DNA of 35,331 nt from Geobacillus icigianus (GCF_000750005.1 NZ_JPYA01000044.1:1-35331); one strand, 5' to 3'; counted from the stretch's first letter, positions 7,898 through 18,129 are shown. Program-made: numbers and translations. Notes: generated from the letters alone by a model not told the origin.

Positions 7898-8024
7898 AGG
7901 TTGGTCATTTTTTGATACAGCTATGCAATGTCATTTTTAATTAGAAAAACCTTGTCGCCTTGATCCTGTTTTTCATGTGTTCTCCTTGATGAAGCGAATG
8001 AGCGTTTTTTTGACCGACCTTCTA
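7893..8024 (-). repeat. Dispersed ~140-bp repeat, copy B' (inverted, diverged)
   Basis: Starts at the shared CTAGGAGG junction and ends at GACCGACCTTCTAT. Its middle, TTTTTAATTAGAAAAACCTT, followed by CTCCTTGATGAAGCG, is the reverse complement of the matching parts of copy B, with more substitutions. The pair therefore forms a ~270-base large palindrome-like unit between the germination operon and the coat genes. Confidence 0.7.
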
Positions 8025-8131
8025 TATAAGTTGAAATTTTGTTTTACATCCCACTGATTCCTCTCATATCAACTTGTATTTAGATGAAACCCTTAACAAA
8101 AAATGAAAATTCTTTATTACAACTTATATAG
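8022..8131. repeat. 110-bp AT-rich element with perfect 12-bp inverted ends
   Basis: CTATATAAGTTG (8022-8033) is mirrored by CAACTTATATAG (8120-8131). The interior is far more AT-rich than the rest of the window and carries no coding frame. Size, composition and terminal symmetry resemble a miniature inverted-repeat element. It abuts the end of repeat copy B'. No target duplication is certain, and no second copy is seen in this window. Confidence 0.5.
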
Positions 8132-8306
8132 CCATGAAAAAATTTACGTCTTCATCCACCAACAGGTGCAAAGACAGCGACTAACGGAAACGTTCGCTAT
8201 ACCACACTTGGCGGCCCATCATGTTCTAGTCGAATGCCCTTCATCTTTCATAAAGTACAGATAGACGGAGGGCAAGCGATTGGTGAAGAGAAGACCATGT
8301 TGGACA
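8132..8306. other. Intergenic DNA with no recognisable feature
   Basis: Between the AT-rich element and the coat-gene terminator. No ribosome site with a plausible coding frame, no repeat copy and no hairpin of note. Confidence 0.4.
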
Positions 8307-8345
8307 AAACAGGGATGTCTTGACCATGCTTGAACATCCCTGTTT
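8307..8345 (-). terminator. Terminator of the coat-like gene pair
   Basis: A 12-bp perfect stem, AAACAGGGATGT (8307-8318) with ACATCCCTGTTT (8334-8345), follows the minus-strand coat-like gene by 6 bases. On the minus strand the stem ends in a short TTTTG run. Confidence 0.8.
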
Positions 8346-8351
8346 CATTTG

Positions 8352-8687
8352 TTATTGCTTTGTATGGGACGAATGCGGCAGCTGGCTCTGATATCCTTGA
8401 AACTGCTGGTACGTTTGCTGAAGCTTTTGGGCATCGGCCGCTTCGAGCTTGTACCACCCTTTTTTAAACATGAGTTCGTACAGCTCGCGTTGACAGTTTT
8501 GCGTTTCCGTAAAAATATTCATCATATCCTGATATAATGCTTGATGGCTTGCTTCATGCAAAAAGACGCTGTACGACAAGGTCATGTATTTTTCCGTCGC
8601 GAGCATATCGTTTAAAAAATCCCGCTCGTTCATTTGCGGCGTTTTCGGAACGGGCGTTTCCGGATTTTGCACTTGTTTCGTGTTCAT
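8352..8687 (-). CDS. CotF-like spore coat protein
   Basis: A 111-residue protein with the coat F domain: residues 20-95 form a helical region beginning NERDFLNDMLATEKYM, with the family pattern of a short tail-helix pair (SYSVFLHEASHQALYQ). Such proteins are made in the mother cell and end up in or near the spore coat. A Pro-rich N terminus and a Gln-rich C terminus flank the domain. It lies 15 bases after another coat-like gene on the same strand, so the two form an operon closed by the hairpin at 8307. Position beside putB suggests it corresponds to B. subtilis yusN; that comparison is from memory. Confidence 0.85.
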   Translation of the reverse strand: MNTKQVQNPETPVPKTPQMNERDFLNDMLATEKYMTLSYSVFLHEASHQALYQDMMNIFTETQNCQRELYELMFKKGWYKLEAADAQKLQQTYQQFQGYQSQLPHSSHTKQ

Positions 8688-8702
8688 TCGTTCTGCCTCC
8701 TT

Positions 8703-8960
8703 TCACATCACCGGTGGCTGCGGCGGATTTTGCAAGTGGCGCAATATCATGTCATAATGGCGTTCGTGCATTTGCCCGGCGCGCTCGATCGCCTGCGCCA
8801 CTTCAGGATCGCGGCATTGCGCGGCGAAAAAGTGCGCTTTTTTCGCCGCCAGCAAGTTCCATGACATCATGTCGGCAAAATACATCGCGTCTTTTGTTGA
8901 CACCATCTGCGGCGGTGCGGGCATCGCCGCCTGTGGATTCATTTGCGGCTGTTGCTGCAT
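8703..8960 (-). CDS. Small helical coat-like protein (CotF-related)
   Basis: An 85-residue protein with a Gln/Pro/Met-rich head (residues 1-20), then two predicted helices containing KDAMYFADMMSWNLLAAKKA and AIERAGQMHERHYDMILRHL, and a Pro tail. The second helix resembles the spore-coat/ferritin-like helices of the CotF family. It is the first gene of a two-gene operon with the clear CotF-like gene downstream. ATG at 8960 is preceded by GGAGAAAGGAG. Role in the coat is inferred from neighbour and helix pattern only. Confidence 0.75.
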   Translation of the reverse strand: MQQQPQMNPQAAMPAPPQMVSTKDAMYFADMMSWNLLAAKKAHFFAAQCRDPEVAQAIERAGQMHERHYDMILRHLQNPPQPPVM

Positions 8961-9078
8961 CTTCGTTTCGCTCCTTTCTCCTTCATTCGCTTTTTAGCGT
9001 GTCCGGTGTGTGGAAAATTATGCACATATAAAACATGAATGGCGAAGAAAAAACATATTCAATTGGTCGGAAACGTGG

Positions 9079-9084
9079 TACAAT
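9079..9084 (+). promoter_or_regulatory. Putative -10 element of putB
   Basis: TACAAT lies 38 bases before the putB start, with TTCAAT (9058-9063) as a weak, closely spaced -35 candidate. Sigma-A type; tentative. Confidence 0.4.
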
Positions 9085-9122
9085 AATGATGGTGAATGCG
9101 TTTCCATACAAGGGGGCTTGCA

Positions 9123-10043
9123 ATGGTGGAGCAGCTGATGCGAGATATGTTCTTGTTTCTGTCCAAAAATAAAACGTTGACGAAGCTGGCGAAGCGATAC
9201 GGCCTCCGCTTCGGCGCTTCCAGATTTGTCGCCGGCGAGACGATCGACGAAGCGGTGCGTGTCATCCGCCAGTTGAACGAAAAAGGCTTGGCGGTGACGG
9301 TCGATTATTTAGGCGAGTTTGTCGACAATGAGCGGGAAGCGAATGAGATGGCGCGCCATTGCTTGGAAGCGATCGAGGCGATCAGCCGGGAGAAGCTGAA
9401 TTCGCAGCTGTCGTTGAAAATGACCTCGATGGGGCTGGATATTTCCGATGAGCTCGTGATGCGCAACATGCGCCGCATTTTGGACGCAGCGAAAGAGCGC
9501 GGCGTGTTTGTGACGATTGACATGGAAGATTATTCGCGCTGCCAGAAGACGCTCGACATTTTTAAAACGTTGAAAAAAGAATACGACAACGTCGGCACGG
9601 TGCTGCAGGCGTATTTGTATCGGACGGAACAAGACATTGAAGATTTAAAGCCGTACCGCCCGAACTTGCGGCTTGTCAAAGGGGCGTACAAAGAACCGCC
9701 CGAGGTGGCGTTTCCAGACAAAAAGGATGTGGATGAGAATTTTAAAAAGATCATCAAGCAACATTTGCTTAACGGTAACTATACGGCGGTGGCGACGCAT
9801 GACGATGCCATCATCGAATATACGAAACAGCTCGTCAAGGAATACAACATTCCAAACAGCCAATTTGAGTTTCAAATGTTGTATGGCATCCGCCCCGAGC
9901 GACAAATCGAGCTGGCGCGCGAAGGATATACGATGCGCGTCTACGTTCCGTACGGCACGGACTGGTACGGCTACTTTATGCGCCGGCTGGCTGAGCGGCC
10001 GGCCAACGTGGCGTTTGTCATCAAAGGAATCATCCGCAAATAA
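9123..10043 (+). CDS. putB: Proline dehydrogenase PutB
   Basis: This FAD enzyme oxidises L-proline to 1-pyrroline-5-carboxylate, the first step of proline breakdown. The 306-residue protein is the single-domain form found in Bacillus, near its usual ~300 residues. Barrel motifs are visible: VTVDYLGEF near residue 58, VTIDMEDY near 138, LRLVKGAYKEP near 187, ATHDD near 222, FEFQMLYGIRPE near 246 and VYVPYGTDWYGYFMRRLAERP near 272, whose Arg pair binds proline. ATG at 9123 is chosen because AGGGGG lies 7 bases upstream; an in-frame start at 9096 has no ribosome site. No P5C dehydrogenase gene is adjacent. Confidence 0.94.
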   Translation: MVEQLMRDMFLFLSKNKTLTKLAKRYGLRFGASRFVAGETIDEAVRVIRQLNEKGLAVTVDYLGEFVDNEREANEMARHCLEAIEAISREKLNSQLSLKMTSMGLDISDELVMRNMRRILDAAKERGVFVTIDMEDYSRCQKTLDIFKTLKKEYDNVGTVLQAYLYRTEQDIEDLKPYRPNLRLVKGAYKEPPEVAFPDKKDVDENFKKIIKQHLLNGNYTAVATHDDAIIEYTKQLVKEYNIPNSQFEFQMLYGIRPERQIELAREGYTMRVYVPYGTDWYGYFMRRLAERPANVAFVIKGIIRK

Positions 10044-10045
10044 GA

Positions 10046-10075
10046 GAGGCTGGCGCATCGGCGTCAGCCTTCTTG
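10046..10075. terminator. Bidirectional terminator between putB and yuzL
   Basis: AGGCTGGCGC pairs with GCGTCAGCCT across a 4-base loop (one G-U pair) and TTCTT follows. The stem contains the stop codon of the minus-strand yuzL gene, so it can serve both converging genes. Confidence 0.75.
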
Positions 10076-10213
10076 CATGTTGTGCTTTTTGTACTGCTGG
10101 TTTTGGCTTGTCCGTTTGCCCCCGCCATCCGCTTCTACGGTCGGACCGGCGTTGCCTTTGACGCTCGCGGCGCTGACCCCGCGTTCGGACGGGTTCTTTT
10201 TCAAGCGGGCCAT
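10064..10213 (-). CDS. yuzL: YuzL family small protein
   Basis: A 49-residue basic, Gly/Asn/Gln-rich protein too short for ordinary gene tracks. It begins MARLKKNPSERGVSAAS, continues VKGNAGPTVEADGGGK, and ends QNQQYKKHNMQEG, matching my recollection of the YuzL family of Bacillaceae. A strong GGAGGTGA lies 7 bases before the ATG at 10213. Composition resembles small acid-soluble spore proteins but lacks the alpha/beta SASP motifs, so a DNA-binding role should not be assumed. A CATACTA on the minus strand (10235-10241) would suit the -10 of a forespore sigma factor; no clear -35 was found. Confidence 0.8.
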   Translation of the reverse strand: MARLKKNPSERGVSAASVKGNAGPTVEADGGGKRTSQNQQYKKHNMQEG

Positions 10214-10287
10214 CGCGGTTCACCTCCTCGTTCTTAGTATGAGCCAGCTGTTTGCGGACGATGTGAGAAAAATGTGCGGCAAATAGG

Positions 10288-10316
10288 TTGCGAAAATTAC
10301 TAACATACTATATATT
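10288..10316 (+). promoter_or_regulatory. Sigma-A type promoter of the fad operon
   Basis: TTGCGA (10288-10293) and TATATT (10311-10316) are separated by 17 bases, a good vegetative promoter. Transcription would start near 10323, about 77 bases before fadN. Confidence 0.6.
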
Positions 10317-10360
10317 TAGTTATAGATAGCGGTTTCAACGATATTTTTTTTCACAAAAAA

Positions 10361-10378
10361 TGAATGACGATTCATTCA
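10361..10378 (+). promoter_or_regulatory. FadR operator
   Basis: TGAATGACGATTCATTCA is an almost perfect palindrome matching the Bacillus FadR box (TGAATGANTANTCATTCA). FadR (TetR family) represses beta-oxidation genes and is released by long-chain acyl-CoA. The site lies 38 bases downstream of the predicted start of transcription and 9 bases before the ribosome site, so repression would act by blocking elongation or by an unseen nearer promoter. Confidence 0.88.
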
Positions 10379-10399
10379 ATGGTGTAAGGGGGAAGCGAA

Positions 10400-12787
<2,388 letters not shown>

Positions 12788-12814
12788 GGCGGGGACGATC
12801 AAGGGGGGATCGGC

Positions 12815-13987
12815 GTGAGAGAAGCGGTCATTGTCGCAGGAGCGCGGACACCGGTCGGCAAAGCGAAAAAAGGAACGCTCGCCCATGTGCGGCCGGACGA
12901 TTTAGGGGCGCTCGTCGTCAAAGAGACGTTGAAACGGGCAGGAAATTATGAAGGAAACATCGATGATCTCATTATCGGCTGCGCCATGCCGGAGGCGGAG
13001 CAAGGCTTGAACATCGCCCGCAACATCGGCGCGCTCGCCGGGCTGCCGTATACGGTGCCGGCGATCACGATCAACCGGTATTGCTCGTCCGGCTTGCAGG
13101 CGATCGCCTACGCGGCGGAACGGGTCATGCTCGGCCATTCCGACACGGTCATCGCCGGCGGGGTCGAATCGATGAGCATGGTGCCGATGATGGGCCATGT
13201 CGTCCGCCCCAATGCCCGCTTGGCGGAAGAAGCGCCCGAATATTACATGTCAATGGGGCACACGGCTGAGCAAGTGGCGAAAAAATACGGCGTGAGCCGC
13301 GAAGATCAAGACGCGTTCGCGGTGCGCAGCCATCAGCGCGCCGCCAAGGCGATTGCGGAAGGCAAGTTCAACGAGGAAATCGTGCCGGTGGAAGTGGTGG
13401 TGCGCAAAGTCGAAAACAACAAACTCGTCGAAGAAACCGTCGTCTTTGCGCAAGATGAGGGCGTGCGTCCGGACACGAACATGGAGACGCTCGCAAAACT
13501 GCGTCCGGCGTTTGCGGTCAACGGCACGGTCACGGCCGGCAACGCGTCGCAAATGAGCGACGGGGCGGCGGCAGTGATGGTGATGGACCGTGAAAAAGTG
13601 GAGTCGCTCGGCTTGAAGCCGCTCGGCAAGTTCCGGTCCTTTGCGGTCGCCGGCGTGCCGCCGGAAGTGATGGGCATCGGCCCGATCGCCGCGGTGCCGA
13701 AAGCGTTGAAGCTTGCGGGCTTGGAACTGTCTGACATCGGCTTGATCGAGTTGAACGAAGCGTTCGCCTCGCAATCGATCCAAGTCATCCGCGAACTTGG
13801 GTTGGATGAGGACATCGTCAACGTCAACGGCGGGGCGATTGCGCTCGGCCACCCGCTCGGCTGCACGGGCGCGAAGCTGACGTTGTCTTTGCTTTACGAA
13901 ATGCGGCGCCGCAACGTGCAGTTCGGCATCGTCACGATGTGCATCGGCGGCGGCATGGGCGCAGCCGGCGTGTTTGAACTGCTGTAG
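12815..13987 (+). CDS. fadA: 3-ketoacyl-CoA thiolase FadA
   Basis: Thiolase that releases acetyl-CoA from 3-ketoacyl-CoA, the last step of each beta-oxidation turn. The 390-residue protein has all catalytic residues: nucleophile Cys90 in [11 protein letters not shown], His346 in [16 protein letters not shown], and Cys376 in [10 protein letters not shown]. Length is typical. The GTG start at 12815 follows AAGGGGGG by 6 bases. It sits second in the fadN-fadA-fadE operon, consistent with joint FadR control. A biosynthetic acetoacetyl-CoA thiolase is unlikely in this setting. Confidence 0.95.
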   Translation: MREAVIVAGARTPVGKAKKGTLAHVRPDDLGALVVKETLKRAGNYEGNIDDLIIGCAMPEAEQGLNIARNIGALAGLPYTVPAITINRYCSSGLQAIAYAAERVMLGHSDTVIAGGVESMSMVPMMGHVVRPNARLAEEAPEYYMSMGHTAEQVAKKYGVSREDQDAFAVRSHQRAAKAIAEGKFNEEIVPVEVVVRKVENNKLVEETVVFAQDEGVRPDTNMETLAKLRPAFAVNGTVTAGNASQMSDGAAAVMVMDREKVESLGLKPLGKFRSFAVAGVPPEVMGIGPIAAVPKALKLAGLELSDIGLIELNEAFASQSIQVIRELGLDEDIVNVNGGAIALGHPLGCTGAKLTLSLLYEMRRRNVQFGIVTMCIGGGMGAAGVFELL

Positions 13988-14042
13988 CGGACGGGTGGCC
14001 GTGGCCCGAAGGAGCGGCCCGGCTGCAAGGAACGTCCATTTC

Positions 14043-14063
14043 CCGGGCGGCGTTGCCGCCCGG
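14043..14063 (+). other. GC-rich hairpin between fadA and fadE
   Basis: CCGGGCGGC (14043-14051) and GCCGCCCGG (14055-14063) form a 9-bp stem with a 3-base loop. No T-run follows, so it is probably not a full terminator; it may set the ratio of fadE to upstream mRNA by blocking exonucleases. Confidence 0.5.
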
Positions 14064-14097
14064 ATCATCAATCATCTTTTGAGGGAGGAAATGAACG

Positions 14098-15882
14098 ATG
14101 GCCAAAACAATCGAAGAAGCGATCAAAGGCGGCAGCTTTCTAATTGAAGACATTCCGGCGGAGCGCGTGTTTACGCCCGAAGATTTCACCGACGAACATC
14201 AAATGATCGCCAAAACGACGGAAGAGTATGTCAACAACGAGGTGCTTCCGCAGCTTGAACATCTGGAAAATCACGAGTTTGACCGCTCGGTGAAGCTGCT
14301 CCGCAAAGCGGGCGAGCTCGGCCTGTTGAGCGCGGACATTCCGGAAGAGTACGGCGGCTTGGGCTTAGATAAGGTCAGCTCGGCCATCATTGCCGAAAAA
14401 ATGGCGCCGGCCGGCGGCTTTGCGATTTCGCACGGGGCGCACGTCGGGATCGGTTCGCTGCCGATCGTGTTGTTTGGCACGGAAGAACAAAAACAAAAAT
14501 ACTTGCCGTATTTGGCGACCGGCGAAAAAATCGCCGCTTATGCCTTGACGGAGCCGGGCTCGGGTTCGGACGCCCTCGGCGCGAAAACGACAGCGAAGCT
14601 CAATGCGGAAGGCACACATTACATTTTAAACGGCGAAAAACAATGGATCACGAACTCCGGATTCGCCGATGTGTTTGTCGTCTATGCGAAAGTCGACGGC
14701 CAACATTTTACAGCCTTCATCGTTGAGCGCGATTTCCCGGGCGTTTCAACCGGTCCGGAAGAGAAGAAAATGGGGATCAAAAGCTCATCGACGCGGACGC
14801 TCATTTTGCAAGACGTACCGGTGCCGAAAGAAAACGTGCTCGGCGAAATCGGCAAAGGCCATGTCATCGCCTTTAACATTTTGAACATCGGCCGCTACAA
14901 GCTCGGGTTGGGGGCGGTCGGCGGCGCGAAGAGGGCGTTTGAGATCACGGTCAAATACGCCAATCAGCGCCAACAATTCAAACGTCCGATTTCGCAGTTT
15001 ACGCTGACGCAGGAAAAATTGGCGACGATGGCGTCGCGCCTGTATGCCGCCGAAAGCTCGGTCTACCGCACGGTCGGCTTGTTCGATGAGCGGATGGGCT
15101 TGCTTGATGCCGAAAAAGCGAAAGATGGCAAAGAAGTGGCCAAATCGATCGCCGAATACGCGATCGAATGCTCACTGAACAAGTTTTTTGCCACGGAAGT
15201 GCTCGATTACATCGTCGATGAAGGCGTGCAAATCCATGGCGGCTACGGCTTTATGCAAGAATACGAAATCGAGCGCGCCTACCGCGACTCGCGCATCAAC
15301 CGCATTTTTGAAGGAACGAACGAAATCAACCGCCTGCTCGTGCCGGGCATGTACTTGAAAAAAGCGGTAAAAGGCGAGCTGCCGCTGTTCCAAAAAGCGC
15401 AGCAGCTGCAGGAAGAGCTCATGATGATGGCCGCTGAAGAGCCGGGTTCGGGCGCGCTGGAACAAGAGAAATACTTGGTGCGCCAAGCGAAAAAAGTTGC
15501 CTTGATGGTCGCCGGCTTGGCGGCGCAAAAATACGGCCAGCGCATTGAAGAAGAGCAAGAAGTGCTCGTCAACATCGCTGACATCGTTTCGAACGTTTAC
15601 GCGATGGAATCGGCGCTCTTGCGCACGGAAAAAGCGATTCAAGCGAGCGGTGAGGAGAAAAACAAACAAAAAGTGCTGTACACGCAAATTTTCTGCCAAG
15701 AGGCGTTCAATGAAATTGAAGCCCATGCGAAAGAGACGCTCGTCGCTGTGGAGCAAGGTGACACGCTGCGGATGATGCTCGCCGCGCTCCGCCGGCTGAC
15801 GCGCCATACGCCGATCAACGTGATCGCGAAAAAACGTGAAACGGCCGCTGCGCTCATTGAAGCGGAACGATATGTTGTGTGA
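14098..15882 (+). CDS. fadE: Acyl-CoA dehydrogenase FadE
   Basis: FAD enzyme introducing the trans-2 double bond into acyl-CoA, the first oxidation of the pathway. At 594 residues it is the long form with a C-terminal helical extension, like very-long-chain dehydrogenases. Visible motifs: AYALTEPGSGSDALG (residues ~148-162), QWITNSGFADVF, FKRPISQFTLTQEKLA, and IHGGYGFMQEYEIERAYRDS followed by INRIFEGTNEINRLL; the family's catalytic Glu lies in the C-terminal half. ATG at 14098 follows GAGGGAGG. It is the third gene of the FadR-controlled operon. Electron-transfer flavoproteins are not encoded in this window. Confidence 0.95.
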   Translation: MAKTIEEAIKGGSFLIEDIPAERVFTPEDFTDEHQMIAKTTEEYVNNEVLPQLEHLENHEFDRSVKLLRKAGELGLLSADIPEEYGGLGLDKVSSAIIAEKMAPAGGFAISHGAHVGIGSLPIVLFGTEEQKQKYLPYLATGEKIAAYALTEPGSGSDALGAKTTAKLNAEGTHYILNGEKQWITNSGFADVFVVYAKVDGQHFTAFIVERDFPGVSTGPEEKKMGIKSSSTRTLILQDVPVPKENVLGEIGKGHVIAFNILNIGRYKLGLGAVGGAKRAFEITVKYANQRQQFKRPISQFTLTQEKLATMASRLYAAESSVYRTVGLFDERMGLLDAEKAKDGKEVAKSIAEYAIECSLNKFFATEVLDYIVDEGVQIHGGYGFMQEYEIERAYRDSRINRIFEGTNEINRLLVPGMYLKKAVKGELPLFQKAQQLQEELMMMAAEEPGSGALEQEKYLVRQAKKVALMVAGLAAQKYGQRIEEEQEVLVNIADIVSNVYAMESALLRTEKAIQASGEEKNKQKVLYTQIFCQEAFNEIEAHAKETLVAVEQGDTLRMMLAALRRLTRHTPINVIAKKRETAAALIEAERYVV

Positions 15883-15916
15883 GCGTTGAAGCGGCGCGGT
15901 AAGTTGTGTGATAATG

Positions 15917-15946
15917 AGAAGTACCAGGTCCGACCTGGTACTTCTT
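15917..15946 (+). terminator. Palindromic terminator of the fad operon
   Basis: AGAAGTACCAGGT (15917-15929) pairs perfectly with ACCTGGTACTTCT (15933-15945) around a 3-base loop, 34 bases after fadE. The trailing T-run is short, but the 13-bp stem makes a transcript end likely. Confidence 0.75.
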
Positions 15947-16074
15947 GTCGTTTCGAGGAAACTGCAGGCAGAAGCGGACGGTTCGCTGCCTTTGGCCGCT
16001 TGTTCTCGCTGTTGGGAACGGGCGCCGCCAAACATCGGATCATCCGAGCGAATTCAGCGGAAAGGGGGAGGACG

Positions 16075-16452
16075 ATGACGCTCACGCTCTATTGGTATCC
16101 AAAGTGCGGAACGTGCCGGAAGGCGAAAAAATGGTTGGATGACCACGGCATTGAGGTGCAAACGGTGCATTTGGTCGACGAGCCGCTGACGAAAGAGCAG
16201 CTCGCCGACCTGCATCGGAAAAGCGGGCTGCCGCTGAAAACATTTTTTAATACAAGCGGGTTGAAATACCGCGAGCTCGGATTAAAGGACAAGCTTGACG
16301 GCGCATCGGAAGACGAGATGCTCAATTGGCTCGCTTCGGACGGAATGCTGGTGAAGCGGCCGATTTTGACGGATGGCGAGCGGGTGATCGTCGGGTTTCG
16401 CGAGTCGGCGTATGAATCGTTTTTTGGACAGGCGCCGGCCGTGAATCGGTAA
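16075..16452 (+). CDS. yusI: ArsC/Spx family thioredoxin-fold protein YusI
   Basis: A 125-residue member of the ArsC/Spx/MgsR branch of thioredoxin folds. It shows the N-terminal CGTC pair (Cys11, Cys14), the long helical insert, and the conserved RPILTDGERVIVGF near the C terminus, whose Arg is typical of the family. Such proteins may be reductases or, like Spx, RNA-polymerase partners; the function of YusI is not settled. ATG at 16075 is preceded by AAAGGGGGAGG; an in-frame extension upstream would run through the fad terminator and is rejected. It stands between fadE and gcvH as in B. subtilis. Confidence 0.88.
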   Translation: MTLTLYWYPKCGTCRKAKKWLDDHGIEVQTVHLVDEPLTKEQLADLHRKSGLPLKTFFNTSGLKYRELGLKDKLDGASEDEMLNWLASDGMLVKRPILTDGERVIVGFRESAYESFFGQAPAVNR

Positions 16453-16669
16453 TGAGTTCGCCATCCGGGCACGGCGGAACGGCAACAGTGAAAGGGGCAA
16501 ACGGGGGTTGTTCCGCCGGTTCGGGCGGCCGGCGTAGACAACGGTTTTCGACAGGGCGGGTGCGAAGCCCAAAAATTTTTCGCCGGCCGAACAGACAGAC
16601 GGTGAGTTTTCGCGGAAAATCGGTTATGATGAAGAGGAGCACACTTTTTTGTCGCAATGGAGGGATTCG
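16453..16669 (+). other. gcvH upstream region
   Basis: About 215 bases with no gene. TATGAT at 16625-16630 is a plausible -10 for gcvH, 40 bases before its start; no convincing -35 stands 17 bases upstream. I see no glycine riboswitch. Confidence 0.4.
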
Positions 16670-17053
16670 ATGAACACGCCAAAGGAACTTCGCTATACGA
16701 AAGAGCATGAGTGGGTGCGCGTCGAAGGCGAACACGTGCGCATCGGCATTACGGATTACGCGCAATCCGAGTTGGGGGATATCGTCTTTGTCGAACTGCC
16801 GGAAGTGGGCGCGCAGCTGAAAGCGAACGAGCCGTTCGGCAGCGTTGAGTCGGTGAAAACCGTCTCGGAGCTGTACGCGCCGGTCAGCGGAACGGTCGTC
16901 GAAGTAAACGAGGCGCTCAACGATCATCCGGAGTATGTCAACGAATCGCCGTACGAGAAAGCGTGGATGATCGTCGTGAAACCGAGCGACACCCGTGAGA
17001 TTGACCAATTATTGACAGCGGAACAATATGAAGCGATGGTGACGGAAGGATAA
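16670..17053 (+). CDS. gcvH: Glycine cleavage system H protein
   Basis: Lipoyl carrier that shuttles the aminomethyl group between the P, T and L proteins of glycine cleavage; in Bacillus it is also the entry point for lipoate made for other complexes. The 127-residue protein shows YTKEHEWVR, the [11 protein letters not shown] segment, and the lipoylation motif [10 protein letters not shown] with Lys63. ATG at 16670 follows TGGAGGGA by 5-6 bases. As in B. subtilis it stands alone, away from gcvT-gcvPA-gcvPB. Confidence 0.95.
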   Translation: MNTPKELRYTKEHEWVRVEGEHVRIGITDYAQSELGDIVFVELPEVGAQLKANEPFGSVESVKTVSELYAPVSGTVVEVNEALNDHPEYVNESPYEKAWMIVVKPSDTREIDQLLTAEQYEAMVTEG

Positions 17054-17126
17054 ACATGGCCGTCATTTTCGGCTCAATTCGGGCACCCTATACATATGGA
17101 AGAAATGAAACAAGGGGGTGCGAAAG

Positions 17127-17363
17127 ATGGCGCTGCAATCGGCGCGCATCGATGTGACCGATCGGGTAATCGGCAAATGGAACGGCCGCACGCTTGATTT
17201 GTATGCGGAAGGGGAGCTGATCGGCCATGTTCCGCTTCCGGAGACCGTTCCGTTAAAAAGCGGCTATACAGTGCAAAATGGAAAAGTTTACAAAGACGTG
17301 ACCGCTACCGTTGAGCCGGGGCAAAAATATGTCGACTGCGACGGGGAAGCGGGCTGGTGTTGA
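17127..17363 (+). CDS. yusG: YusG family protein (DUF2553)
   Basis: A 78-residue uncharacterised protein of the small YusG family, recognised by size, place between gcvH and the Toprim gene, and the sequences KWNGRTLDLYAEGELIG and YVDCDGEAGWC. It appears all-beta, soluble, with two Cys at its very end (CDGEAGWC) that might bind metal or form a disulfide. ATG at 17127 lies 8 bases after AAGGGGG. It ends 3 bases before the stem of a strong terminator, so it is not co-transcribed with yusF by default. Confidence 0.82.
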   Translation: MALQSARIDVTDRVIGKWNGRTLDLYAEGELIGHVPLPETVPLKSGYTVQNGKVYKDVTATVEPGQKYVDCDGEAGWC

Positions 17364-17366
17364 AAG

Positions 17367-17394
17367 GCAACGGTGGATGGCCGTTGCTTTTTTT
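17367..17394 (+). terminator. Rho-independent terminator after yusG
   Basis: GCAACGG (17367-17373) pairs with CCGTTGC (17381-17387), loop of 7, followed by seven T. Strong intrinsic terminator. Confidence 0.92.
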
Positions 17395-17458
17395 CAACCT
17401 TTGGCTCGCATCGATCATACAATAGAGCACAACATTGGTGGAGTTAGGTGGGGCGGAT

Positions 17459-17818
17459 ATGCGACAAGTGGAAAAGGTGATCATCGTCGAGGGGAGATCG
17501 GATAAACAAAAGGTGGCGGCGGTGTTGAATGAACCGGTCGTGATCGTGTGTACGAACGGGACGATCAGCGATGCCCGCTTGGAAGAGTTGGCCGACGAGT
17601 TCGAAGGCCAAGATGTATACGTGCTTGCCGACGCCGATGAGGCGGGGGAGAAGCTGCGCCGCCAGTTTCGCCGCATGTTTCCCGAAGCCGAACATATTTA
17701 TATTGACCGGGCGTACCGGGAAGTGGCGGCCGCTCCGCTTTGGCATTTGGCGCAAGTGTTGCTGCGCGCCGATTTTGAGGTGCGAATGGAATGGTTGATG
17801 AAGGGGGGAAGCGGGTGA
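17459..17818 (+). CDS. yusF: Toprim domain protein YusF
   Basis: A 119-residue single Toprim domain. It has the catalytic Glu motif KVIIVEGRSDKQKV near residues 6-19 and the DxD motif VLADADEAGEKLRRQFR near residues 60-76, as in small primase-like and RNase M5-like proteins. Its true substrate is unknown; a nucleic-acid or nucleotide phosphotransfer role is an inference from the fold. ATG at 17459 is preferred to an upstream TTG because TAGGTGGGG lies just upstream. TACAAT at 17418-17423 may be its -10. Its last bases overlap the yusE start in a GTGA. Confidence 0.85.
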   Translation: MRQVEKVIIVEGRSDKQKVAAVLNEPVVIVCTNGTISDARLEELADEFEGQDVYVLADADEAGEKLRRQFRRMFPEAEHIYIDRAYREVAAAPLWHLAQVLLRADFEVRMEWLMKGGSG

Positions 17819-18129
17819 ACGCGATCGATCGCAATGAGCTCAGAAAAACGATCGAGAACGAGCCGCTTTTGGCGCTGTATTTGTATACCCCGCTGTGCGG
17901 CACATGTCAATTGGCGCGGCGGATGCTCGTGATTATCGAGCAGCTATTCCCGACGTTGCCGTTTTACGAAACGGATATCAACTATATTCCTGAGCAGGCT
18001 GTGGAGTGGCAAATTTCCAGCGTTCCATGCTTGCTTCTTTTTGTTGACGGAGCGATGGCCGACAAATGGTATGCGTTCCCTTCCGTCACCGATTTGTATG
18101 AGCAACTGCAAGCCCGGCTGCCGCGTTGA
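17815..18129 (+). CDS. yusE: Thioredoxin-like protein YusE
   Basis: A 104-residue thioredoxin-fold protein with the active-site CGTC in YTPLCGTCQLARRML (about residues 25-39) and the cis-Pro loop SSVPCLLLF near residue 70. It has no signal peptide, so it acts in the cytoplasm, probably as a thiol-disulfide reductase of unknown partner. GTG at 17815 is chosen because AAGGGGGG ends 6 bases upstream and the start overlaps the yusF stop by 4 bases; an in-frame ATG at 17791 has no ribosome site of its own. Unlike TrxA, the active site is CGTC, not CGPC. Confidence 0.88.
   Translation: MNAIDRNELRKTIENEPLLALYLYTPLCGTCQLARRMLVIIEQLFPTLPFYETDINYIPEQAVEWQISSVPCLLLFVDGAMADKWYAFPSVTDLYEQLQARLPR

Noticed and set aside
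13250..14071. A 273-codon minus-strand open frame opposite fadA, and similar long frames opposite fadN (10868-11440), fadE (15172-16035) and yunF (30244-31182)
   Set aside because: All lie fully or nearly fully antisense to strongly recognised enzymes, have Arg/His-rich translations without motifs, and lack ribosome sites. They are by-products of GC-rich codon use.
16452..16673. Plus-strand 73-codon frame between yusI and gcvH
   Set aside because: No ribosome site, low-complexity Gly/Arg/Ser translation, and it covers the likely gcvH promoter.
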